Source: Musa acuminata AAA Group
Taxonomy: Eukaryota > Streptophyta > Magnoliopsida > Zingiberales > Musaceae
DNA length: 64,000 nucleotides
Direction: 5' to 3'
Assembly: GCF_036884655.1 (NCBI RefSeq)
Contig: NC_088331.1
Location: forward strand, 19,678,001-19,742,000
In this document: positions 33,393 to 44,263 of the stretch, in pieces
Position numbering within the stretch: position 1 is the first letter of the stretch
Layout of the letters: each line of letters starts with the position of its first letter
Program-made: the position numbers and the translations under genes
Notes under the pieces: generated by a model
Databases searched by the model: none
Told to the model about the DNA's origin: nothing
Seen by the model: only the letters and a program-made list of their open reading frames with translations

Positions 33393-35584
33393 TGTTGAAT
33401 CTCGTATTTTGATGATGAAACTACTTGATATATGTTTATGATTTAATCTGCGTCTTGAGTGACGCAGGGTGCTTCGATCAGGATGAGACAATTAAAGCAA
33501 GAACATCATGTTGTGCCGGAGGAACATGTCAGAAGATTGGACGTCGGGCCGGTGGTTCGATCGACGTATCGACAGAAGGCTTCGGGCTGTGGACTCGGGC
33601 ATCGGGCCAAGAAGAGCGGGTATTGTGCCAAGGATATCGGAGTTGCGGAGTCAACTGGCCGATTGGGCAATAGGCTACAGGAAAGGACGATGCGCCGAAG
33701 AATCGGACGAAGCGTCGAGGGATCAATGACATGCCGAACAACTTGGTTAATTACTTAGGATTAATTGTCTCGATCGAAGTTTTTGTTTTGAGTGTGCAGG
33801 ATTAACTACGATGAAAGTAAGACATGTAGTTGGAGTTGCGCTGGAGTCAAGACTATGATCACGTTGGGAGTTCGAGAGTTCGACGGAAGTTCGGACGGTC
33901 GTCGGAGGTTTTGCGGGAACAAATCCGAGAAGTCCAGAAGCTTGCCAAAGAAGCTCATCGGAACTCGCCAAGATCAAATCGTGAAGTCTAGGAGCTTGCC
34001 GGGAGTCCGCAGAATGGTTTCTGAGAGTTTATCGGAAGACCGCCAAAAGTTCACCGGAAGCTCGCCGGAAGAAGTCTTGACTTGCGGACTTTGTAATAGC
34101 TTAAGAAATGTCTTTAAATTCGTAGTTAGCACATTAATTAGGGTTAGGATTAGGTGTTAATCTTATAACCCGGTTAGGGGCCAATTGGACCCGAATTCGG
34201 ACTGGTTTGGGCCATGTTTGGAGCCCAACCAATGATCTGAAATAGTGCCAAGAGGTGCAACCGCCCAGGCCAGGAGGTAGCACCGCCTAGGCTAAGTCTC
34301 CCAGCGAGGCTGGGCGGTGCAACCGCCCCAGCCAGGAGGTGCAACCGCCTGGGCTCAGTCTCCGAGCGAGACTGGGCGGTGCAACCTCTCCTGACAAGAG
34401 GTGGCACCGCCTGAGCTCAAGTTTCGAGCTCTGCCAAGCGGTGCAACCGCCCCAGTCAGGAGGTGCAACCGCCTGAGCTCAGTCTTCGAGCTCTAGCAGA
34501 GAGGTGCAACCACCCCTGACAGAGGTGGCACCGCCTAGAGGCTCAGCCTTCGAGCTCTGCCAAGCGATGCAACTGCCCCAGTCAGGAGGTGCAACCGCCT
34601 GATCCCGGAATTCCGGGAATTGACAGATTTGAGCTCCAAATTTGAACTGGGTTGGGGCCTATAAATACCCCACCCATTCAGCACTGAAAGCACAGCACAT
34701 ACACTCGAAATCTTACCATCTTTCTGTGTTTCTTAGAGCTCAAAACTACTAGTTCTCCTCCTTCTATTCTTCAAGTTTGAATTGTAAAGAGAGGAGAGAA
34801 AACTTATGTAAGGGTTGTCTCCTAAGCCCGTAAAAAGGAGTGAATCTGTAAGAGGGTGGTTGGCCTTCGCCTATTGAAGGAAGGCTTCTAGTTGACGTCG
34901 GTGACCTCGTCGGTGGAGGAAGCCAAAAGTGGAGTAGGTCAAGATTGACCGAACCACTCTAAATCTCGGTTTGCATTTCCTTTGAGTATTTTACCTTCAT
35001 TGCAAACTTCTCAATAGCTTACTGCCCTCTGTAATTTTACGAACGAGTTTCAAGTTTTAGACGAAAATCTGCATTTAGATGTAAAACTGCATTTAGACGT
35101 AAATCGGCTTTCCTCGTACAATCATCAGATTTCAGTTTACGTTTACGTCTTGATTTCAACTACATATTGCCTTCTGCGATTTTACAAACGAGTTTCAAAG
35201 TTCAGACGTAAATCTGCGTTTAGACGTAAATCTGCGTTTAGACGTAAATCTGCTTTTTGTAGATTACTTTTTGAGCTATACAATTGCAGCACACTGTCTT
35301 TATACTTCGACTTAAACTGCGTTTTATCTAAACAAGTGATTTACGAATCGACATTTAGACGTAAATCTGTTTCTTCATACGAACGTCGGATTTCAGTTTG
35401 CGCCGATATTCTGGTTTTCATCATTGTTGCAAACTGCCTGCATAGATTGACTGTAACCTTGCTTAGTATCAACTCTCATACAAAGTTGTCCTTATCTTTC
35501 AAACGCAGCTTTCGATTTTAATCGCAGAAAGTTTTCCGCTGCACTAATTCACCCCCCCCCCTCTTAGTGCTCTCGATCCTAACA
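33393..35584 (+). repeat. Elem-B 5' LTR (2192 bp)
   Basis: TGTTGAATCTCG...GATCCTAACA. Order: GC-rich near-palindromic array about 34250-34605, palindrome TCCCGGAATTCCGGGA at 34603-34618, TATA box TATAAATA at 34660-34667, a few diverged 18-bp units (about 35065-35255), and a C tract (35551-35561) before the end. Confidence 0.92.
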
Positions 35585-35586
35585 AT

Positions 35587-35598
35587 TGGTATCAAAGC
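35587..35598 (+). promoter_or_regulatory. Primer-binding site of Elem-B
   Basis: TGGTATCAAAGC, one mismatch from the initiator tRNA-Met complement TGGTATCAGAGC, two bases after the 5' LTR. Confidence 0.88.
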
Positions 35599-35634
35599 AG
35601 GGTATTTCTCATTTCGGATTTACACCCGAGAGAA

Positions 35635-36549
35635 ATGTCTCTTCAAGAGGGCTTTTCGGTCTTTCGTCCACCGTTCTTTAACGGATTGGACTACACTTAT
35701 TGGAAAACTCGAATGAGAGTTTTCTTGATTTCTCTAAATCTGGATTTATGGAATATCGTTGAAAACGGTTTTCAACTTCCCTCTAAACCGATGAACGAAT
35801 GGTCGGATTTAGAGAAGAAGTATTTTTCTTTAAACGCAAAGGCTATGAATGCCTTATTTTGCACTTTGGACAAAAATGAGTTTAATCGCGTTTCTTTGTG
35901 CGAAACGGCTTTCGCTATTTGGTGCACTCTTGAAATCACGCACGAGGGAACTAGTAGAGTCAAAGACTCGAAAGTTAATATTTTACTGCATGATTTCGAG
36001 CTTTTTCATATGAAACCAAGCGAAACCGTTGTTGACATGTACACCCGTTTTACGGATGTCGTCAATGGTTTAAAATCACTTGGTAAAAGCTTTTCGGATT
36101 TTGAATTCGTTAACAAAGTTTTGCGCTCACTTTCTAAAACTTGGGATTCAAAAGTAACTGCTATTCAAGAATCGAAAAACTTGAACCAATTTCCACTTGA
36201 AGAACTAATTGGTTCATTGATCACATATGAAATGACGTGCAATGCACGTGAAGAACTTGAGAACCACCTTCCAAAGAACAGGAAGGATTTGGGACATAGA
36301 ACATTTGAAGACCACTCGAGCATAAGCTCAAGTGATGGTGAACTTAAACTACGAATGAAACAAAAATTAAAAAGTAAAAAGAATGGAACTACTTGCTTTA
36401 AATGCAAGAAGAAGAACAAAAATTGGGATGAATCGAGCTCCTCCAAAGATGAGGAGAAAATAAAAAAAGGCGAGGTGGCAAACTACGCCTTTACGCCTTT
36501 TGACGCTGAGGTAATCAAAATGCCTTTAATTTACTTTGAAATTACATAA
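35635..36549 (+). CDS. Elem-B Gag (copia-type UBN2 gag), 304 aa
   Basis: An intact frame from MSLQEGFSVFRPPFFNGLDY, 36 bases after the PBS. It has the DUF4219-like start, the UBN2 core (LNAKAMNALFCTLDKNEF, ITHEGTSRVKDSKV, FTDVVNGLKSLGKSFSDFEF, IGSLITYEMTC) and a short acidic tail ending in KMPLIYFEIT. The zinc-knuckle region reads TTCFKCKKKNKNWDESSSS: the first CxxC pair remains but the His and last Cys are gone. It is about 30 residues shorter than Elem-A Gag because one copy of a duplicated 'LPKNRKDL' linker is absent. It would make a capsid-like protein; no enzyme is encoded in the element. Confidence 0.88.
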   Translation: MSLQEGFSVFRPPFFNGLDYTYWKTRMRVFLISLNLDLWNIVENGFQLPSKPMNEWSDLEKKYFSLNAKAMNALFCTLDKNEFNRVSLCETAFAIWCTLEITHEGTSRVKDSKVNILLHDFELFHMKPSETVVDMYTRFTDVVNGLKSLGKSFSDFEFVNKVLRSLSKTWDSKVTAIQESKNLNQFPLEELIGSLITYEMTCNAREELENHLPKNRKDLGHRTFEDHSSISSSDGELKLRMKQKLKSKKNGTTCFKCKKKNKNWDESSSSKDEEKIKKGEVANYAFTPFDAEVIKMPLIYFEIT

Positions 36550-38497
36550 TGCTTTTCATAATGCATTTTTCTTTTTTTTCTTAAAAATTACATGTTTAAT
36601 AATTTTATAATGAAAATAGAAAAAATTAGGAATCATGCTTATCATTCTAGTAATTTTGAAAATAATCATGAAAATTGCTTGTTTATGATAAACAAAATGA
36701 TTTTGATTAAAAATACATTATGAAATCATGCTATATGTGGTTGAGAAGTAATAATGTGTATCATGTTAATTTCCATTGTTATTTCTCGATTTTGAGTAAA
36801 TGAAATCATGAATCTATTTATGTTATAAATTTTGTGAGCCATAAAAATGATTTTGATAATTTAAAATTGAAATAAGTTTTATCAAAATCATGATCTTGAT
36901 TTATCAAATTGAATGAATTGAAAATGAATGATGATTTTTCTCTTGAATGATTGTGACTTGTATTCCTTGTATTCATGATATGATTTTTATGCAATTCTTT
37001 GTACTCATGAAATATTTATCTCATCACCCAATTATTCCTTTTCAATACTCCTCAAGTAATGATATGAATGCATGAGATATTCATCAATTTATTTTGATGT
37101 ATGCAAATGAGAAGTTTCGATCATGCATGGTTGGATGCAATGTGACAAATTAATACCATGATAATTTGAAATAGTTATGATTTGGAATGATGCATATGCT
37201 TTTTATTATGATAATGTATGATGTGTATCATAAATGCTTAAAAAATTAAATAAATAAATGTTTATATCATGTTAGATGGTTTTACATATTATGCATGGTA
37301 AGCTATAGTGATGAGTGAAACAATGATTGAAATAATATGAATGATGAATTGGAATCATGCATATAATAATGAGTTTATATGTTCTGAAAATATGCATGTT
37401 TTAATTTGAAAATATAATGATGCTTTGGTGATTATGAATGTTCTAAAATGTTATAAAATTCACTAGCTTGCATGATGTAGAACTTAGCTATAAACTTAGC
37501 TATATTGAACATCACCAAGGAATGCTATCTTGCCTATCTCAAAAAGTAAAAAGTTAACTTGCACATCTAGCAAAACTTATATTTCAAGAAGCAAGAGTTG
37601 CTTTCTTGAACATCTCAAAATTGCTAGCTTGCGGGCCTTAAAATGTAGAAATTTTTTGCTAGCCTGTATATGGTAAACTTGCTATCATACTACCATGATG
37701 ATGAGCATGCCTTATCTTCATGATTATATTTAAAAAACTATGGCAAAAATATGTCCGAATGATTAAACATGTTAAAAATATTATTCGGACTTTTTGATTG
37801 AATGATCAAATCACCTGATTGCCATAATGATTTTACACAATTACTTGCCATGATTATATGTTGGAAATTATGTGCTTAAATACAAAATTTTGATGATAAT
37901 AAGCATGTTTTACCTTCATGATTGTAATTGAATATCTCTAGTAAAACTCTGTCCCAATGTATGAAAGTGTCAAATTTCATTTTCGGATTTTCCTGATCCT
38001 AACAATTGGATTTTCTTGATACATTATCCTCTTCCGAATTTAACAAGCATATGTCATATCAAGTTTAATTCACATCATTGATTTTTGACATATGGAATCA
38101 TCTAGCAAATGCACTTATCATGTGAAAAATATTTTTCGAAAAACATATTTGATGATTCCCTCTTATAAAAGGAAGATATTTTTACATACAAGGATTTGAC
38201 TCACTTATATATCTTAATCCTTGCAAAAATGAAGTGTGCTTTAATATCTTATCGATTTGAACTTCACATATGGCTTTCCTCCTTCATGTAAAAAGATAAC
38301 AAATAAAAAGGAAGAAGCAATAAAAGCTATCTCCATGTCATATTTTCCTCGAGATGTTTGCATTACTGGTATCCTATCACTCACTGTTGGAAAATGACAT
38401 AAACCAACTTATGGCATCGCACTTATATTTAAAATTTGCTAATATCGTTCTCCTTGTTGTTGATGACAAAGAGGGAGAAATATATGAATTGATATGT

Positions 38498-38632
38498 TTG
38501 CTATCACTAATGGTTGCTATCACTGATGCTGATATGTTTGCTATCACTAATGATGATATGGTTGCTATTACTAATGTTGATATGTTTGCTATCACTAATG
38601 TTGATATGGTTGCTATCACTGATGCTATGATT
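38498..38632 (+). repeat. Short tandem repeat in Elem-B interior (about 21 bp unit)
   Basis: Copies of (T)GATATG(G/T)TTGCTATCACTAATG(T) follow one another about six times with small changes. They produce the repetitive open frames in this spot, which are not genes. The reverse form TTAATGATGCAAGCATTGC... in Elem-A (22300-22430) looks related but decayed. Confidence 0.75.
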
Positions 38633-39202
38633 AGGCCATACTTACATCACCAAATAATAAATGATTGCTATCATTGCTATATGCCCTGTATCAAGATATC
38701 AAACAAAAATTTGCATCATACGAGCTGATATCTTACCATGTGATGCAATGGTATACTTGCTAAAATATTCGAAATGTGTACACCATGAAAATGATATCAA
38801 AATCTCGCTTCACAGCTTTACATGTCAATATCATGCCATATGATGAAATGCTACAATTGATAAACACTTGAAATAGTTGCGTTACGATATCAAAAGCTAA
38901 CACCGCAAAGGAAGCAAAAATTTGCTAGCTTGCAACTTGCATATTTCAAGAAGCAAGAGTTGCCTTCTTGAATATCTCTAAACTGCTAGCTTGCAAGTTC
39001 TAAAATGTTGTAACATTGCTAGCTTGCATGTGCTATCTTGTATGCCGTAAAACTTGCATATCTAAAACTTGATAGCTTGAATGTTCTAAGCATGATGTAA
39101 CATTTGCTAAATTTTCTGGCTTCAAAACTGCATGATGATAAAACTTGATATTACGTTTTTCATGCAACGAGTTAAACTTATATCACAAACACTTGATTGT
39201 GG

Positions 39203-39240
39203 TACTTCTCCTTTTTGTTGATGACAAAGGGGGAGAAGTA
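39203..39240. repeat. 38-nt hairpin in Elem-B, about 170 bp before the 3' LTR
   Basis: Exact reverse complement of 22002-22039 in Elem-A; the same element-strand sequence and the same position relative to the 3' LTR. Confidence 0.88.
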
Positions 39241-39409
39241 GTTGATGACATGACATGTTATGCATAAGTTTATGATGACATGTTGCTTGGATTTTTGAAT
39301 CCAAGAGTTTCTATCAATATGGCATATTGATAGGGGGAGTTTGTTTAAACTCTGGGAGTTAAGTTTAACTCCGTCATCAAGTAGTTGTCATCATAAAAAA
39401 GGGGGAGAT

Positions 39410-41599
39410 TGTTGAATCTCGTATTTTGATGATGAAACTACTTGATATATGTTTATGATTTAATCTGCGTCTTGAGTGACGCAGGGTGCTTCGATCAGGA
39501 TGAGACAATTAAAGTAAGAACATCATGTTGTGCCGGAGGAACATGTCAGAAGATTGGACGTCGGGCCGGTGGATCGGTCGACGTATCGACAGAAGGCTTC
39601 GGGCTGTGGACTCGGGCATCGGGCCAAGAAGAGCGGGTATTGTGCCAAGGATATCGGAGTTGCGGAGTCAACTGGCTGATTGGGCAATAGGCTGCAGGAA
39701 AGGACGATGCGCCGAAGAATCGGACGAAGCGTCGAGGGATCAATGACATGCTGGACAACTTGATTAATTACTTAGGATTAATTGTCTCGATCGAAGTTTT
39801 TGTTTTGAGTGTGCAGGATTAACTACGATGAAAGTAAGACATGTAGCTGGAGTTGCGCTGGAGTCAAGACTATGATCACGTTGGGAGTTCGAGAGTTCGA
39901 CGGAAGTTCGGACGGTCGTCGGAGGTTTTGCGGGAACAAATCCGAGAAGTCCAGAAGCTTGCCAAAGAAGCTCGTCGGAACTCGCCAAGATCAAATCGTG
40001 AAGTCTAGGAGCTTGCCGGGAGTCCGCAGAATGGTTTCCGAGAGTTTATCGGAAGACCGCCGGAAGTTCACCGGAAGCTCGCCGGAAGAAGTCTTGACTT
40101 GTGGACTTTGTAATAGCTTAAGAAATGTCTTTAAATTCGTAGTTAGCACGTTAATTAGGGTTAGGATTATGTGTTAATCTTATAACCCGGTTAGGGGCCA
40201 ATTGGGCCCGAATTCGGACTGGTTTGGGCCAAGTTTGGAGCCCAACCAATGATCTGAAATAGTGCCAAGAGGTGCAACCGCCCAGGCCAGGAGGTAGCAC
40301 CGCCTAGGCTAAGTCTCCCAGTGAGGCTGGGCGGTGCAACCGCCCCAGCCAGGAGGTGCAACCGCCTGGGCTCAATCTCCGAGCGAGACTGGGCGGTGCA
40401 ACCTCTCCTGACAAGAGGTGGCACCGCTTGAGCTCAAGTTTCGAGCTCTGCCAGGCGGTGCAACCGCCCCAGTCAGGAGGTGCAACCGCCTGAGCTCAGT
40501 CTTCGAGCTCTGGCAGAGAGGTGCAACCGCCCCTGATAGAGGTGGCACCGCCCAAAGGCTCAGTCTTCGAGCTCTGCCAAGCGGTGCAACTGCCCCAGTC
40601 AGGAGGTGCAACCGTCTGATCCCGGAATTCCGGGAATTGACAGATTTGAGCTCCAAATTTGAACTGGGTTGGGGCCTATAAATACCCCACCAATTCAGCA
40701 CTGAAAGCACAGCACATACACTCGAAATCTTACTGTCTTTCTGTGTTTCTTAAAGCTCAAAACTGCTAGTTCTCCTCCTTCTATTCTTCAAGTTTGAATT
40801 GTAAAGAGAGGAGAGAAAACTTATGTAAGGGTTGTCTCCTAAGCCCGTAAAAAGGAGTGAATCTGTAAGAGGGTGGTTGGCCTTCGCCTATTAAAGGAAG
40901 GCTTCTAGTTGACGTTGGTGACCTCGTCGGTGGAGGAAGCCAAAAGTGGAGTAGGTCAAGATTGACCGAACCACTCTAAATTTCGGTTTGCATTTCCTTT
41001 GAGTATTTTACCTTCACTGCAAACTTCTCAATAGCTTACTGCCCTCTGCAATTTTACGAACGAGTTTCAAGTTTTAGACGAAAATATGCATTTAGACGTA
41101 AAACTGTATTTAGACGTAAATCGGCTTTCCTCGTACAATCATCAGATTTCAGTTTACGTTTACGTCTTGATTTCAACTGCATACTGCCTTCTGCGATTTT
41201 ACAAACGAGTTTCAAAGTTCAGACGTAAATCTACGTTTAGACGTAAATCTGCGTTTAGACGTAAATCTGCTTTTTGCAGATTACTTTTTGAGCTGTACAA
41301 TAGCAGCACACTGTCTTTATATTTCTGCTTAAACTGCGTTTTATCTAAACAAGTGATTTATGAATTGGCACTTAGATGTAAATCTGTTTCTTCGTATGAA
41401 CGTCGGATTTCAGTTTGCGCCGATATTCTGGTTTTCATCATTGCTGCAAACTGCCTGCATAGATTGACTGTAACCTTGCTTAGTATCAACTCTCATACAG
41501 AGTTGTCCTTATCGTTCAAACGCAGCTTTCGATTTTAATCGCAGAAAGATTTTCGCTGCACTAATTCACCCCCCCCTCTTAGTGCTCTCGATCCTAACA
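39410..41599 (+). repeat. Elem-B 3' LTR (2190 bp)
   Basis: TATA box at 40677-40684, palindrome at 40620-40635, GC-rich array about 40265-40620. Followed by the GGTGG duplication at 41600-41604. Confidence 0.92.
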
Positions 41600-42240
41600 G
41601 GTGGTTCTCAAGTTCTTTACATGCATTGTATATCATTTAATAGATTATTAGAGACCCAATAAGTTCTTCGATATAAAAAGTATTCAAATTTTTTATTCTT
41701 GTATAGCCGTTATTTTCGAATCCCAATTTTTAGAAAGCGATCATAAAATCTTGTTAACAAGTTCAAAATTAGAAAAGCATTTACCAAGAGCTTTTAAACC
41801 ATTGATGACATCCGTAAAACGGGTGTACATGTCAACAACGGTTTCACTCGGCTTCATTCAAAAAAGTTTAAAATAATGCATTAAAAGATTGACTTTAGAA
41901 TCTTTAACTCTAGTAGTGCCTTCGTGTGTGATTTCAAGAGTGTGCCACATATCGAAAATTGTTTCGCACATAGAAACACGATTAAACTCAATTTCATCCA
42001 AAACGCAAAATAGAGCATTCATAGCTCTAGAATTTAAGGAAAAATTCTTCTTCTCCAAATCATTCCAATGGTTCATTGGAAGAGAATACCTTTCAAATCT
42101 GTTTTCGATAATATTCCATAAATTTAAATCCAACGAAAGCAAAAAAACTCTCATTCAAGTTTTCCAATATGTGTAGTCCGTTTCATTGAACAAGGGAGGA
42201 CGAATGAGAGAGTGACCCTCTTGAAAGCCGAAAAGAGCCA
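41600..42240 (-). pseudogene. Elem-C gag, N-terminal part
   Basis: On the minus strand from the ATG at about 42242: a start resembling FGFQEGHSLIRPPLFNETDY, then an open stretch (MRVFLLSLDLNLWNIIENRF to HYFKLF, 42154-41858) and decayed UBN2 gag with stops to 41605. It is split from its C-terminal part by Elem-B. It cannot encode a full protein. Confidence 0.78.
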
Positions 42241-42277
42241 TTTCTATTTGGGTGTTAAACCAAATATGAAAAATAAG

Positions 42278-42289
42278 GCTCTGATACCA
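42278..42289 (-). promoter_or_regulatory. Primer-binding site of Elem-C
   Basis: The plus strand reads GGCTCTGATACCAATTG directly before the LTR edge; the element strand contains TGGTATCAGAGC. Confidence 0.85.
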
Positions 42290-42291
42290 AT

Positions 42292-43927
42292 TGTTGGGAA
42301 TAGAGTCGGCACTAAGGGGGGGGGGGGGTGGGGGGGTGTTGGGGTGTGGGGGGGGGGGGGGGGGGGGGGGGAAGGGTGTGTGAATTAGTGTAGCGGTAAA
42401 ATACATCGGTTTCGAAAATTTTTCATATGATAAAAGCCGAACTCGGAAATACTTAACTTGAAAGCATGTTCGTAAATATATTGATGGCAATAAGCAAGTA
42501 AAATGGTTTGCAGTAAAGTAAATTGCTCAAGACAAAATGCAAACCAGATTTTAGAGTGGTTCGGTCATCGTGACCTATATCCACTTTGCTGATTCCTCTT
42601 CCGTCGAGGCCACCGGCATCCACTATCGGTCTTCCTTCAATAGACGAAGACCAACCACCTTTTACACCCTTCTTCTCCTTTTCACAGGTTTAGGAGATAA
42701 CCTTTACAAGCACACACACTCCTCCTAAACAGAATTATAGACTTAGACTAAGGAGGAGATTTCTCAAGTGATTGCAACAACGTTTCTTCACTTTTAAACT
42801 CTCTATGCTTGTGTGTGTTAACCAGGGATGAGAGGGGTATTTATAGGCCTCAAGTTGATTCAAACTTGGAGCCTAAAAATATCTCATCTTGAGTTTCCTA
42901 GGTTCGGGCAGTACCATCGCCTGTGTTGGGCGGTACTACAGCTAGTGTCAGTCTGACACTGACACTACACTCAGTGGTACCACTGCTCAATCTGATGGTA
43001 CCACCGCCTGACACAAATTCCCAACTAGCACAAATTCCCACCGATCCACATGATGAATGAAGCAACGATGCACATTCTCTCGTGGCATGTTCTTTCCTCA
43101 CTTTCGTTACTAAACTTAGAGAGATTATAACACTTTTTAACTTAGAATTCTTTCCCCTTTCTACTTAATTCTTGCATCTCCATGCAGGAATAACTAGGAT
43201 ATTTATAGACCCCAAATGACTTCAAAAAGGAGAAAAAAAAATCTTATCCCGGGATTCTCAAGTCCTAGCACCGCTGTGCCGAGTGGTACTACTGCCTGCT
43301 GCATTGAAACTAGGCGGTACCACCACCCAATCTGGCAGTATTACTGCCTGACATAATCTCGGAGACCGTCCTGGAAACTAAACCTCTAGCGGTACCATTG
43401 CCTGACCCAACTTTTGAGTCACTAAATGAGCATTTCTCTTAGCCCAAAATAATCCCAACATAGGCCAAATTGGCCCATAATTGAGTTGGCCTAATTACAT
43501 TCTAAACTAACCCAATTAGAACTAAAACTATTTCGATCTAGACAATTATTACAAAGCATTAATCACATGTTGTCCGACATATCATTGGTTCATTCGACTC
43601 TTCGTCCAACCTTTTGGCGCATCGTCTTCTCCTTCAGCAAATTACCTAATCGGCATGTTGTCTTCTTGCAACATCTGATCTCCTTGGCGTAATGTTTGAT
43701 CTTTTTGGCCCAATACCTGAACACATGGAATGAAGCTTTTTGCCAATATGTCGACTAATCCTTTAGCTCGACATCCAATATTCTAATATGTTCCACTCCG
43801 GTCCAACATTGATTCTTCCAACTTTAATTATCTCTTCGTGATCGAAGCTAGTCCTACATTACTCAAAATGTAGATTAGATCATAAACTCTATCAATTGGT
43901 TTTATCATCAAAATCTGAGATTCAACA
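42292..43927 (-). repeat. Elem-C right LTR (composite)
   Basis: 42292-43015 matches 18997-19550 plus the start of 27223 onward. Beyond about 43016 the sequence switches to a related but different LTR (ATATTTATAGACCCCAAATGAC...GAGATTCAACA), so the LTR seems to be a join of two families. It contains a very long G tract at 42316-42376. Confidence 0.6.
42316..42376. repeat. Long G tract at the LTR edge
   Basis: About 60 bases almost entirely G with a few T/A. It corresponds to the C tract close to the U5 end of all related LTRs (7-12 bases elsewhere), greatly expanded. Confidence 0.9.
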
Positions 43928-44197
43928 ATGATAATGAGACCAATTTTCCTATAAACACATGCCCTAAATATTCCCAATCATAGGTTACTCGAGAGGGATG
44001 TCAAGATAGCTGGACAAACTAGTGTATTATATACCCGTCTATATACTGGAAGCAGTTGATCTTATAGGTACTTGTATAGGGACACTAGGGATATAGTGCT
44101 AATCATAGGTACCCTACAAGCCAATCACATGAGTAATGACACGTATGACATGATATGCACTCTTTTTGCTTATTATTATTATGATATTTTCTCACTT

Positions 44198-44252
<55 letters not shown>

Positions 44253-44263
44253 GATGTCCATGG
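43928..44263 (+). repeat. Fragment of the solo-LTR family, with TA microsatellite
   Basis: 43928-44130 matches the reverse complement of about 29520-29650 (CATAGGTTACTCGAGAGGGA, GACACTAGGGATA). A (TA)n run lies at about 44203-44250. Both ends are truncated. Confidence 0.7.

Larger units (their letters stand above)
36550..39409 (+). other. AT-rich non-coding interior of Elem-B
   Basis: No pol and no open frame with a known domain. Contents: CTAGC-rich repeats at about 37455-37690 and 38915-39130, a short tandem repeat of GATATGGTTGCTATCACTAATG type at 38498-38630, the hairpin at 39203-39240, and the polypurine tract AAAAAAGGGGGAGAT ending at 39409. Confidence 0.75.
33393..41599 (+). mobile_element. 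Elem-B: complete gag-only LTR retrotransposon (8.2 kb), plus strand
   Basis: LTRs 33393-35584 and 39410-41599 flank a 3.8-kb interior with PBS, gag and polypurine tract and no pol. The flanking duplication GGTGG (33388-33392 and 41600-41604) is perfect. Removing the element restores GGAAGGTGGTTCTCAAG, the uninterrupted sequence of the related gag at 24277-24293. It is the same family as Elem-A in the opposite orientation. Its LTRs differ at clearly more positions than those of Elem-A, so it is older. Confidence 0.92.
18997..43927 (-). mobile_element. Elem-C: old gag-only copia-type element, host of several nested insertions
   Basis: A minus-strand element with left LTR TGTTAGGAATAGAGTCGGCAC (18997 onward) and right LTR TGTTGGGAATAGAGTCGGCAC (42292 onward). 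Between them lie a polypurine tract, an AT-rich interior, gag remnants and a PBS. It is interrupted by Elem-A (19556-27217), a solo LTR (28348-29843), a partial internal duplication (29885-31012) and Elem-B (33393-41599). The flanks do not show a matching duplication (CCCAA at 18992-18996 versus ATGAT after 43927), and the right LTR looks composite, so it may not be a simple single insertion. Confidence 0.6.

Noticed and set aside
38354..38728. Repeat protein with DMFAITN units
   Set aside because: Translation of a short tandem repeat in the non-coding interior of Elem-B; no similar frame is kept in Elem-A.
42155..42490. Proline-rich protein around the G tract
   Set aside because: The prolines are only the translation of the G/C homopolymer at the LTR edge.
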